Part shown: positions 27,896 through 38,500 of the stretch, one piece after another
Position numbering within the stretch: position 1 is the first letter of the stretch
How the letters are laid out: every line of letters starts with the position of its first letter
Source of the DNA: Dysgonomonas mossii
GTDB lineage: Bacteria > Bacteroidota > Bacteroidia > Bacteroidales > Dysgonomonadaceae
Direction of reading: 5' to 3'
DNA: 64,000 nucleotides
Assembly (NCBI RefSeq): GCF_004569505.1
Contig: NZ_SPPK01000001.1
Span: 248,001 to 312,000, forward strand
Notes under the pieces: model-generated
What the model was told of the DNA's origin: nothing
What the model saw: the letters and a program-made list of their open reading frames with translations, nothing else
Databases searched by the model: none
Made by a program: the position numbers and the translations under genes

Positions 27896-29227
27896 TTAGG
27901 CATTCCAGTTTTCCAAATATTCAGCTATGCGGTACAAGAAGTTTCCTCCCAGCATACCGTCTACCACACGGTGGTCGTACGATAATGAAAGGTACATCTT
28001 GTGTCTGATAGCGATAACATCTCCTTCGGGAGTCTCTACTACTACAGGTTTCTTCTCAATGATGCCTACACCAAGTATTGCTACTTCCGGCTGGTTGATA
28101 ATCGGAGTACCAAACAAGCTCTTGAATGAACCAAAGTTGGTAATAGTGAATGTTCCTCCTTGAATTTCATCCGGCGACAATTTATTGGCACGAGCCTTGT
28201 TTGCCATATTATTCACTGATACAGCCAAACCACTTAAACTTAACTTATCCGCATCTTTTATTACAGGAACAATCAGGTTTCCATCATTCAGAGAAACAGC
28301 AACACCAATGTTGATACGTTTTTTCTCTATAATGTTATACCCGTCCACAGAAGAGTTGATGCGAGGGAAATCCTTCAATGCTTTTGCTGTTGCTTCAACT
28401 ATCGGCGACATATATGTGAGGCTTACACCTTCGCGTTTCTTGAAAGTATCCTTGTTTTGTTCACGCCAGTTTACTAGTTTGGTTACATCTACTTCTATCA
28501 CATTGGTTACATGCGGAGATATCTTTTTAGAAGCAACCATTCGGTCGGCTATAATACGACGTATGGCATCCATCGGAATCACCTGATCCCCATCTGCAAC
28601 TTGTACAGGCGCTGCCTTTGGTGCGCTTTCTTGTGATGGTGCGGGAACTGCCGGTGTAGACGCTTTTGCTGCCGGTGCCGGTGTTGTTGATACTCCTTTT
28701 TTCTTATTGTCTATGTATAGCTCAATATCACGTTTGCTGAGGCGTCCTTCGTAACCTGTTCCGGGTACAGAATCAAGTTCACTTTGACTGATTCCTGCGT
28801 CTTTTGCTTTCTGTAGGACAACAGGAGAATACCATCTGTCTGCTGTGCCTTTACTTACTTTTTCTTCCGATACTTTAGCAGGTGCGGCCGGAGTTGCTTT
28901 TTCTTCAGCCTTAGTAGGAGCAGGAGCAGGTGTCGGTTCTTCTTGTTTTGCACTTTCAGTACTTACTTCTTCTTCGCCTTCTTCACCTTCCAGTTCAACG
29001 ATAGCTACAACAGTACCGACTGATACAGTATCTCCTTCTTTGAATAATATTTCAAGAATTTTACCTGATACAGGAGATGGAATTTCCGCACTGACTTTTG
29101 CTGTATTTACTTCAAACAAAATGTCATCTTCATTGATTGTATCCCCAACTTTGATCGACCACGAAATGATAGTCCCTTCGGTTATACTTTCGCCCAATTT
29201 GGGCATTTTAATTTCAAATTTTGCCAT
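27896..29227 (-). CDS. Dihydrolipoamide acyltransferase E2
   Basis: E2 carries the swinging lipoyl arm and transfers the acyl group to CoA. Domains in order: one lipoyl domain (residues 1-78, lipoyl-lysine 44 in EVNTAKVSAEIPS), an Ala/Pro-rich linker, a peripheral subunit-binding domain (about 132-170, with WYSPVVLQKAKDAGISQSEL), a second Ala/Pro linker and the catalytic domain ending in LSYDHRVVDGMLGGNFLYRI with the HxxxDG active site. Length is 443 residues. It lies between lplA and the fused E1. Confidence 0.93.
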   Translation of the reverse strand: MAKFEIKMPKLGESITEGTIISWSIKVGDTINEDDILFEVNTAKVSAEIPSPVSGKILEILFKEGDTVSVGTVVAIVELEGEEGEEEVSTESAKQEEPTPAPAPTKAEEKATPAAPAKVSEEKVSKGTADRWYSPVVLQKAKDAGISQSELDSVPGTGYEGRLSKRDIELYIDNKKKGVSTTPAPAAKASTPAVPAPSQESAPKAAPVQVADGDQVIPMDAIRRIIADRMVASKKISPHVTNVIEVDVTKLVNWREQNKDTFKKREGVSLTYMSPIVEATAKALKDFPRINSSVDGYNIIEKKRINIGVAVSLNDGNLIVPVIKDADKLSLSGLAVSVNNMANKARANKLSPDEIQGGTFTITNFGSFKSLFGTPIINQPEVAILGVGIIEKKPVVVETPEGDVIAIRHKMYLSLSYDHRVVDGMLGGNFLYRIAEYLENWNA

Positions 29228-29262
29228 GGTTTATATTGTATTATATTTTATAGTAATTTCTT

Positions 29263-30033
29263 TTAAATTATAGATTGAAATGCTTGTTCCGAGACCTTGG
29301 GTTTCTTCCCGTCATAATTCCATTCATCTGTTCCATATTTCTCATTCACCAGTTTCTTTATATTTAAAACATCTTCACTCGTGAATTGATAAATAGAATT
29401 TCCCTCTTTCTCATTCATGAAATAAGCCATGATATAATCTTTGAAACGATTTATATTTAATGGCTTATCTATATGGTTCAGAATGTTCGTAACAGGACTT
29501 TTTACCGACTTGACATAAATCCGCTTATCGACTTTGTTTTCCAGTTGTTTCGGATCACTTTCAAGCGTAGTAGTGAGCCTGTTGAGATCGGATGAAAAAA
29601 GCAGTGTAGCATGAAACATAACCCTGTCTTTGTGTACACATTGCGCACTGCCCGATATTTTGAGTCCATCAATGTTTATTGCCAAGCGTGTGTCTACCTC
29701 AGCATGGATGCCCAAAGTGGATAAAAGCAAAACTATTCTTTCTGTGAACCGGTGAAAGCCTATGCCTTTATTGTTTTCTATAAAAGTAAGGTTCAGATTA
29801 CCCAGATCATGAAATACAGTTCCACCACCCGATGAGCGTCGTGCTACTTTGATATTATTCCTTTGTATAAAGTCGAGATTAACCTCGGCCAATACATTTT
29901 GGTACTTGCCTATAACTACTGACGGTTCATTCTGGTATAACATGAAAAATTCTTCTGAGAAATTTTTCAGAAGATATTCTTCGCTGGCCATGTTGAACCA
30001 TGCGTCGGTATGTGTATTGTTAATACAAAGCAT
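29263..30033 (-). CDS. lplA: Lipoate-protein ligase
   Basis: It attaches lipoate to E2 lysine using ATP through a lipoyl-AMP intermediate. The lipoate pocket RRSSGGGTVFHDLGNLNLTFI and the loop DGLKISGSAQCVHKDRVMFHATLL are both clear. At 256 residues it has the catalytic domain and only a short C-terminal piece (KYGTDEWNYDGKKPK). It lies between lpd and E2 on one transcript, so the cell can modify the E2 it makes from scavenged or recycled lipoate. Confidence 0.9.
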   Translation of the reverse strand: MLCINNTHTDAWFNMASEEYLLKNFSEEFFMLYQNEPSVVIGKYQNVLAEVNLDFIQRNNIKVARRSSGGGTVFHDLGNLNLTFIENNKGIGFHRFTERIVLLLSTLGIHAEVDTRLAINIDGLKISGSAQCVHKDRVMFHATLLFSSDLNRLTTTLESDPKQLENKVDKRIYVKSVKSPVTNILNHIDKPLNINRFKDYIMAYFMNEKEGNSIYQFTSEDVLNIKKLVNEKYGTDEWNYDGKKPKVSEQAFQSII

Positions 30034-30037
30034 TTTG

Positions 30038-31387
30038 TTAAGAGAATAAAGTCTCGTGTATAATTTCAGCTACAGTTGGATGCGGATAGACATGTTTACG
30101 GAACTCTTCTACAGTGCTGCCATTTTCTATCGCAATTCCGGCCAACAGAATTAATTCAGATGCCGGATTACCCAACATATGGCATCCTATAATGCGATCG
30201 CTATTGTCTACTATGATTTTACATAGCCCGCTTCCTGTTTCATTTTCTGCAATGAATCGCCCTGAATAGGCCATGGGTAGTTTGAGCACACGGAAAGGTT
30301 CATTCTTTGCAGTCAGCTCTTCCTCTGTTTTTCCTACTCCTGCTATCTCGGGATTTGTATATACTACACTTGGGATAGCCTTATAACTCATTTTGTCATC
30401 CTCGCCAAGAATATGACTGATAGCTACTTCTCCTTCTCTGATGGCTGTATGAGCAAGCAACGAAAAGCCGGTAATATCTCCTGCGGCATATACACGAGGA
30501 TGGCTGGTTTGCATATACTCATTAACCTTCACTCCGTTTTTGAGAAGCTCCACGTTTAAAGTCTCCAGTCCGAATCCTGTGGTAATAGCTCTACGTCCCA
30601 CACTTACCAGTATCTTTTCAGATTCAATTGTTTGAGTCTTTCCATTTTTCTCTACAATTACACCTTTCTTGGTAACTTCTGTAACTTTGGTGTTCAGATG
30701 GAATTTAATTCCTCTCTTTGCATAATCGCTGCGAAGCATGGCTGATGTTTCTTTATCCATTACTCCAAGTATTTCAGGCATCATTTCTATAACATTCACT
30801 TCTACACCCATGCTATTAAAGAAAGAAGCGAATTCGATACCAATGACACCGCCTCCAATGATTGCGAGTGATTTTGGTAAGTCATCAAGCTCTAAGGCTT
30901 CTTTCGATGTCCAGTAATTTACTTCAGACAACCCCTTTATCGGAGGTATAACAGTTTCGGATCCTGTGCATAATAGCAAATATTTTACTGAATAGGATTC
31001 CTTACCACTCGAAATGTTGATCTTATTATCCTTCTCCCCGGTGATGGTTGCTGTATCTTTAACTACAGTAACACCGTATGATGATAATTTAAAGCTGACT
31101 CCCGCCGTTAATTTTTTTACGACTTTATCCTTTCTGTCAATTATTTTTGATACATCGAAAGAAGGGGCGTTGTCTAATGTAATTCCGTATTTGCTTGCAT
31201 TTTTTATGCTATCCAGTGTTTTGGCTGAATATAAAAGTGTTTTTGTGGGGATACATCCTTCGTTGAGACATACACCTCCGATGTATTTCTTTTCAAAAAG
31301 GACAGTTTTTAATCCGTTCGATGCAGCTATTTCGGCTGCATTATACCCTGCCGGACCTCCACCGATAATTGCGATATCAAATTCCAT
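30038..31387 (-). CDS. lpd: Dihydrolipoyl dehydrogenase (E3)
   Basis: E3 reoxidises the lipoyl group of E2 with FAD and NAD. The FAD site IAIIGGGPAGYNAAEIAA opens the protein, the redox-active disulfide is GGVCLNEGCIPTK (near residue 40), the NAD site is SLAIIGGGVIGIEFASFF, and the active-site His-Glu lies in HPHPTVAEIIHE at the C-terminus. Length is 449 residues. It is the first gene of the leftward operon lpd-lplA-E2-E1-fldA. The 378-bp spacer before it holds the gap terminator and presumably the operon promoter, which I cannot place with confidence. Confidence 0.95.
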   Translation of the reverse strand: MEFDIAIIGGGPAGYNAAEIAASNGLKTVLFEKKYIGGVCLNEGCIPTKTLLYSAKTLDSIKNASKYGITLDNAPSFDVSKIIDRKDKVVKKLTAGVSFKLSSYGVTVVKDTATITGEKDNKINISSGKESYSVKYLLLCTGSETVIPPIKGLSEVNYWTSKEALELDDLPKSLAIIGGGVIGIEFASFFNSMGVEVNVIEMMPEILGVMDKETSAMLRSDYAKRGIKFHLNTKVTEVTKKGVIVEKNGKTQTIESEKILVSVGRRAITTGFGLETLNVELLKNGVKVNEYMQTSHPRVYAAGDITGFSLLAHTAIREGEVAISHILGEDDKMSYKAIPSVVYTNPEIAGVGKTEEELTAKNEPFRVLKLPMAYSGRFIAENETGSGLCKIIVDNSDRIIGCHMLGNPASELILLAGIAIENGSTVEEFRKHVYPHPTVAEIIHETLFS

Positions 31388-31713
31388 AGTCTATCTATTG
31401 ATTGTTAGTTGTCAAAAAAGTTCGTTTTGTAATGTGTATATTACACATCACCCTATAAACAAATGAGAACAAGATAAGTTTTATCGATTTTAACTATTAC
31501 TCTTATAGATAATCAATATGAGATGTTTTTATAAGAAAAAAATGGTATCTGTACTTAGTTTTAGGATTGTAGGGGTATAGATTAAATGTGTTTAATTCTT
31601 TCTTTTTAATATTTTTTTACTCTTTTCAAATAAAAGAATAAATATCCAAAATTGTATTTTTTGAGAATGTTCTTCGAGCTTTATAAAATCAACCTAAAAT
31701 AATAAAAGAAAAA

Positions 31714-31739
31714 GAGGCTATTCTATATAGAATAGCCTC
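31714..31739 (-). terminator. Terminator of gap
   Basis: The 26-nt palindrome GAGGCTATTCTATATAGAATAGCCTC is followed, in the direction of gap transcription, by a T-rich run (A-rich on the plus strand at 31700-31713). The gap stop is 27 bp away. The remaining AT-rich spacer 31388-31713 shows no gene. Confidence 0.85.
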
Positions 31740-31765
31740 ATATTATCTGTCAGCTGTATGTACTG

Positions 31766-32815
<1,050 letters not shown>

Positions 32816-32823
32816 TTAGTACT

Positions 32824-32849
32824 ACAAAGATACATTATAATATCTTTGT
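32824..32849. promoter_or_regulatory. Palindromic divergent -7 boxes between gap and the GlxA regulator
   Basis: The inverted repeat ACAAAGATA-N8-TATCTTTGT has perfect 9-bp arms. Each arm is a Bacteroidota -7 box (TATCTTTG) pointing away from the other, one toward gap and one toward the regulator. Neither has a clear -33 at the normal distance. The two promoters could not be occupied at once. Confidence 0.55.
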
Positions 32850-32912
32850 CTGAAATGACAAAAAATATACAAATCCTGCCAAGTCGGATTGATTTTACTA
32901 AATAATACTTAT

Positions 32913-32927
32913 TTTTAGATTCTAAAA
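32913..32927 (+). promoter_or_regulatory. Short palindrome before the GlxA regulator gene
   Basis: TTTTAGA-T-TCTAAAA is a perfect inverted repeat ending 10 bp before the start codon. It may be an operator for autoregulation, but an accidental AT-rich palindrome is also possible. Confidence 0.25.
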
Positions 32928-32937
32928 TAAAAAACAG

Positions 32938-33951
32938 ATGAGTAAACAGTTAAAAATAAGGCATATTGTGTTTCTGGTTCCTCCCAACTCCACCCTGCTG
33001 ACTATGGTTGGCCCATTGGAGGTATTTACTAAAGCAATCGAACAGTTTGATATGGTAGATAAGGATATTGATTTCACGTATCAGGCACATGTCGTATCTA
33101 TGGGTAAGGGAAGGCAGATCGATACATCTTCGGGTTTATCAATATTAAGTGAAGGATGTTATACCGAAATAGATTATCCGATTGACACGCTTATTGTAAC
33201 AGGATTGGCTCGCCATCTTGAGGATAACCTGAAGGATGAGATGATAGAATGGATCAAAGATCAGGCAAAAACGACCCGTCGGATATGTTCGGTCTGTTCG
33301 GGTGCTTTTATTCTTGCCGAAGCAGGATTGCTGGATGGGAAGAAAGCAACTGCCCATTGGTCGAGAAATGAAGCGTTGGAACAGATGTATCCTTTAGTAA
33401 ATGTGCAGATAGCCCGTATTTTTATTAAGGATGGAAATATTTATACAGCGGCAGGGATTACCTCCGGTATGGATTTGGCTTTGGCTCTCATCGAAGAAGA
33501 TCTGGGACAGTCGTTTGCCTTGCATATTGCCCGCTGGTTGGTCTTGTATCTCAAACGCCCCGGCAATCAGGCACAATTCAGCTCATATTTAGATTCTAAA
33601 TTGATCGGTAACCCAACTATCCGAAGGGTTTGCGAATGGATACTTGAACACCTGAGAGAAGACATCACGGTAGAAAAAATGGCAGAATATGCGGCAATGA
33701 GCCCTCGTAATTTTGCTCGTGTCTTTGTGCGCGAACTGCGTGTAACCCCAGCGAAGTTTATCAATAAGCTGCGTGTGGAAAATGCCAGTCAACATCTTAT
33801 CGAAACACAATTATCTCTTGACGAAATAGCCGATAATTGTGGACTAAAGACAGGTGAAAATCTTCGCCGTCAGTTTATAAGCTTTATGGAGATTACTCCG
33901 GCTCAATATCGGAAAAGCTTCCGATCTTCTTGGGCAGACGTTGCCGTGTAA
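32938..33951 (+). CDS. GlxA-type transcriptional regulator (DJ-1/PfpI + AraC)
   Basis: The N-terminal half is a DJ-1/PfpI (class I glutamine amidotransferase-like) domain with the nucleophile-elbow region RRICSVCSGAFILAEAGLLD. The C-terminal half (about residues 215-325) is an AraC-type double helix-turn-helix, with ITVEKMAEYAAMSPRNFARV and LSLDEIADNCGLKTGENLRR. Length is 337 residues. The domain order is that of GlxA-family activators, whose ligands are often amines or betaines. Here the ligand and targets are unknown. It is divergent from gap and so might influence it, but there is no direct evidence. Confidence 0.9.
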   Translation: MSKQLKIRHIVFLVPPNSTLLTMVGPLEVFTKAIEQFDMVDKDIDFTYQAHVVSMGKGRQIDTSSGLSILSEGCYTEIDYPIDTLIVTGLARHLEDNLKDEMIEWIKDQAKTTRRICSVCSGAFILAEAGLLDGKKATAHWSRNEALEQMYPLVNVQIARIFIKDGNIYTAAGITSGMDLALALIEEDLGQSFALHIARWLVLYLKRPGNQAQFSSYLDSKLIGNPTIRRVCEWILEHLREDITVEKMAEYAAMSPRNFARVFVRELRVTPAKFINKLRVENASQHLIETQLSLDEIADNCGLKTGENLRRQFISFMEITPAQYRKSFRSSWADVAV

Positions 33952-33971
33952 CCGATATTGGAGATTTATTG

Positions 33972-34010
33972 AATCCCTATGAACAGAAAGTTTATAGGGA
34001 TTTTTATTTT
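33972..34010 (+). terminator. Terminator after the GlxA regulator
   Basis: A 9-bp perfect stem (33972-33980 with 33994-34002) is followed by TTTATTTT, 21 bp after the stop. Confidence 0.75.
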
Positions 34011-34178
34011 AGAAAGGATGCACCATAGCGTTAATTATAGCATCCTGTTTTAGTCTTTAGTATGTCGTTTTAGAGAATTGGCAAATGAAGAAAATGTACT
34101 ATTCTTTCATACAAACTTTCGGTTGTAAATTTTGCCTATATAATTCTGATTTTAATTATTATTTTTGCTATACTTCGT

Positions 34179-34186
34179 TATCTTTG
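34179..34186 (+). promoter_or_regulatory. Putative -7 box for the Gfo/Idh-DUF1080 operon
   Basis: TATCTTTG lies 116 bp before the start codon. A TTG at the normal -33 distance is not evident, and the leader is long enough for regulation. Otherwise 34011-34301 shows no gene. Confidence 0.5.
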
Positions 34187-34301
34187 TAGTACATGTGGTG
34201 AATTCCATCTGTTTTTTGTGCCTGTCATCGGGTGAATATGACATAATGATATTTAGCCCGGTTATTCTTAAAATCGAAATATTATCAATTTATTTTATAT
34301 C

Positions 34302-35558
34302 ATGAAAACAAATAGGAGAGACTTTTTTAAAATTTTAGGAAGCGCAGCAGCTCTTACTATTATTCCTCGTCATGTGATGGGTAGAGGCTACATTGCTCCC
34401 AGCGATCAGTTGACTAAGGGGATTATAGGAACAGGCAGCATGGGGCGTGGTCATGTGAATTACGCAGGCACAAGGTTGGTTGCTGTATGTGATGTGGATA
34501 AAAAGCATCTGGAGTTGGGGAAACACCTTGTAACTGATAATATTGCAGCATATCACGATTTCCGCGATTTGATATTAGACAAAAATGTTGACATTGTTCA
34601 TATAGCAACACCTCCCCATTGGCATGGTATAATGTCTGTGGAGGCGGCCAAGGCCGGAAAAGATATTTGGTGCGAGAAACCCATGACCCGTACCATAGGA
34701 GAAGGAAAGCGTGTGATGGAGGCTGTTAAGCAATATGGTTCGAAGTTTCGTTTGAATACATGGTTTCGTTTCACTGATAATTTTTATGGATTGGGAACAC
34801 CGGTTCGCCCGCTAAAGAAGTTGGTGCAGAGCGGTATGCTGGGTTGGCCATTAAAGGTTACGATCAGCAGGCATACAGGCTTCGACTGGAAATTCTACTG
34901 GGTAGGAAAAGAAAACCTTCAGCCGGAGGCTATTCCTGCCGAGCTTGATTATGATATGTGGCTTGGCCCGGCACCGTACAAGCCTTATAATAGTCATCGT
35001 GTACACCAAACGTTCCGTGGGTATTGGGATTACGACGGAGGCGGTTTGGGAGATATGGGCCAGCATTATATAGATCCTGTACAATATTTCCTTGGCAAAG
35101 ATCATACCAGCCCGATGAAAGTGGAAGTGGATGCGCCACAACAACATCCCGATGCAATAGGTACATGGCGTTCTATCACATATACTTACGATGATGGTTG
35201 CCAGATCGTACTGTGGGGTGATGATTATGGAGATCCTAACACGCCGTATATATCAGGGCCAAACGGTAATGTTTATAAAAATTTTGTTTGTGATATACCT
35301 TATTGGGAAAAGAAACTAGCTGCCTATCCCGAGCCCGAAGAACAGGTTACAGATTTCATCGAAAGTGTGAAAACGCGTAAACAGTTTGCCCTTAACGAGC
35401 AGAATGGCTTCCGCTCGTCTACAATAGTAAATATGGGAATTGTAGCGTTGAGGCTAAATCGCACGCTGCATTTTGATCCCGTAAAACTTGAGTTTGTGAA
35501 TGATGATGCGGCTAACCGTTTGCTTGACCAACCAATGCGTGCCCCTTGGAATATTTAA
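34302..35558 (+). CDS. Gfo/Idh/MocA-family oxidoreductase with twin-arginine signal
   Basis: The NAD(P)-dependent sugar oxidoreductase fold is recognised from GIIGTGSMGRGHVNYAG, LVAVCDVDKKHLELG and WCEKPMTRTIGEGKRVMEA. The N-terminus carries RRDFFK and a hydrophobic stretch ending near VMGRG, a twin-arginine export signal, so the folded, cofactor-loaded enzyme is likely exported. Length is 418 residues. The next gene, 38 bp downstream, has two DUF1080 domains, so the pair may oxidise a glycoside at C3 and then cleave the keto product. The sugar is unknown. Confidence 0.88.
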   Translation: MKTNRRDFFKILGSAAALTIIPRHVMGRGYIAPSDQLTKGIIGTGSMGRGHVNYAGTRLVAVCDVDKKHLELGKHLVTDNIAAYHDFRDLILDKNVDIVHIATPPHWHGIMSVEAAKAGKDIWCEKPMTRTIGEGKRVMEAVKQYGSKFRLNTWFRFTDNFYGLGTPVRPLKKLVQSGMLGWPLKVTISRHTGFDWKFYWVGKENLQPEAIPAELDYDMWLGPAPYKPYNSHRVHQTFRGYWDYDGGGLGDMGQHYIDPVQYFLGKDHTSPMKVEVDAPQQHPDAIGTWRSITYTYDDGCQIVLWGDDYGDPNTPYISGPNGNVYKNFVCDIPYWEKKLAAYPEPEEQVTDFIESVKTRKQFALNEQNGFRSSTIVNMGIVALRLNRTLHFDPVKLEFVNDDAANRLLDQPMRAPWNI

Positions 35559-35596
35559 CCTGTACTATCAAAAACAAACAAGATAACAATATAATC

Positions 35597-38500
35597 ATGA
35601 AAAAAATATACTCATTATTAGGCGTATTTCTGTTTTGTTCAGTGATGATATTTGCACAATATCCGACAAACAGAACCGCTAAAACCATTGTTGCTGATGT
35701 TTTGGCACAAATGCCGGCTCAGCAAACTGAACAATATTATGCCCAGATAAAAGATTTGGCTTCTACAGGAGAAGAAGGTGTTTTGCTGTTGGTGAAGATG
35801 ATGAATCCTTTAGGTAAAGGAGCTAATTCGCAAGTAGAATTTGCTTTAAGCGGACTTTCTCACTATGTTTCTGCCGAAGGGATGGGAGATAAAAGACAAG
35901 TGGTGTCCGGCGCTTATATCAAAGCCCTTGATATGGTAAGTGATCGTGAGATCAAAGCTTTTATTATCAGACAACTAGAACTGATAGGTAAGGATGAGGC
36001 TGTTGCTAAGCTTGCTACATATCTTGCTGATGAGTCTCTCTGTGGTCCTGCTGCCGCAGCTTTATCGGCGATCAACACGCCGTCGTCACAAAAAGCGTTA
36101 TTGAATGCTTTAAGTGCTTCTGCCGACGATAAGTCTTCGGAAAGTATTATTCTGGCATTAGCTAAACTGAAAGTAACCGATGCCGAAAATTCACTAAGGC
36201 GTTTATTGGATACCAATGATACAGACAAGAAGAAAACTGTATTGTATGCATTAAGCCAGCTTGGATCAAAGGCTTCTTTGCAGGATTTAGCTCTTGCAGC
36301 CGAAAAAGACAATTATACAATGGGTAAAAGTGGTGCTAACGAAGCTTATATTGCCCTCATTAAACGTGTACTCACTCAGGGAGATAAAAAAGAGGCAGAA
36401 AAAGCAGCCTCAGATCTGATGAAAAAAGCAGAAAAAGCAGGGCAAACACAGACCCGTTCAGCAACATTACAAATACTGATGGAGGCGAAGCCTGCAAATG
36501 TCTTGCAGCAACTGCAGAGTGCACTCAAAGACGGCAATCGTAATTACAGATATGCTGCGTTGACATACGCTTCTAACTATGCAGATAGCAAAATGTATGC
36601 GGAGCTGATTAAATCATTGAAAAAGACAAAACCTGATGCACAGTTGGATATTCTCAACTGGCTCGGGGAGGAATCTGAATCGCAGAATAAACGAAACGAA
36701 ATAAAGCCTTTGATCATTGAACCTGCAATTGGTTTTTTGACGGCAGGTAGCGCTGATATGAAAAAATCGGCAGCAAATATACTGGCTAAGACCACAGATC
36801 CGAAGGCGATAGCAGCTCTTGCTTATTTATTGAACGATGCCGACCCTAAAACGGTAGCAATAGCCAAAGACGCATTGTCTGCTACAAATGGAGATATTGC
36901 TTCTGCCGTTGTTCCTGTAATAGCAGGAGCAAACGCAGCCGGAAAAGTAGCCGGATTACAGTTGTTGGCTGAGCGCAAATCTTCGGCTAATATAGCTACA
37001 GTGCTTGAACAAATCAATTCTACATCGCCGGATGTGCAGACTGCTGCATATACAGCTCTCAAAGATGTGGTTTCGGCAGAAAACCTAAACCAATTGTATG
37101 CTCTTCTTGAGTCTGCTTCTTCAGAAAATGTTCCTTATGTTCAGCAGGCGATTGCAGGTGCTCTCCAGTCATATTCAAATGAAAAACAATATGATGTTAT
37201 CATGGCTCGTATGGGGCAGGTGAGTAACGATAAACAGTATTTATATTATCCTGTGCTATCAAAGACGGGCGATGAAAAAGCATTGAGCTTTATTGTCGAT
37301 CGTTTCAACAAAGAAAGCGGAGTGGCAAAGGATGCCGCTTTTCAAGCATTATCAGATTGGAAAGATATCGATGCTGCGGCTGAGTTACTTGCTATTTGCA
37401 AAAACAGAGCGGATATCCTGTATTTCGACAGGGCAATTAACCGATATATCCAATTAGTCGCTAATCCTAAGCTTACAGGAGAAAACAGGCGTTTGCTTCT
37501 TACCGATGCTTTGGAAATAGCACGCACTGATGGCCAAAAGAATAGTATTTTGTCTCAGTTGGGTAATACAGGTTCTTATCTGGCTTTGCTATGTGCCGGA
37601 CAATATTTGGATAGTAAGCCTTTGCAACAGGCTGCAGCAGATGCTGTGGCTAAAATAGCTTTAGGCAATAAAAATTATACAGGTAAGGTGGTAGAGGAAC
37701 TGTTGAACAAGGTAATAGATGTATTGAGCAATGCTGACGCTGATTACCAGAAACAGGCTATCCGCAAGCATCTGAATGAAATGCCGAAAGAAGAAGGCTT
37801 TGTTTCTATTTTCAACGGAAAAGACTTAGATGGATGGAAAGGAATTGTAGAAAATCCGATAGCCCGTGCAAAAATGAAACCGGCTGTGCTGGCTAAAAAG
37901 CAACAAGCAGCCGATAAGGTAGCGGCAAAACATTGGAAAGCTGAAAATGGAATCCTTGTCTTCGACGGAAAAGGAGGAGATAACCTTTGCACTGTGAAAC
38001 AGTATGGCGACTTTGAAATGTATGTTGATTGGAACCTAGATCCTGCGGGGCCTGAGGCAGACGCCGGAATTTATTTGCGGGGAGTTCCTCAAGTGCAGAT
38101 ATGGGATGTATCACGTGTAAATGTAGGAGCACAAGTAGGATCGGGCGGATTATATAATAATGAGAAAAATCCAAAAGACCCATTGACTCTCGCCGATAAT
38201 AAATTGGGAGAATGGAACACGTTTTATATTAAAATGGTAGGAGACCGTGTTACTGTAAAATTGAATGGAGTATTGGTCGTAGATAATGTGATTCTTGAAA
38301 ACTACTGGGATCGTAGCCAGCCGATTTCGCCTATCGAGCAGATAGAACTGCAAGCTCATGGCAGCAAAGTATATTATCGTAATATATATGTCAAAGAATT
38401 GGAGAGGTCTAAACCTTTTGAGCTATCGGCAGACGAGAAAAAGGAAGGATTCAAAATTTTGTTTGATGGTACAAATATGCACCAATGGACAGGAAATACA

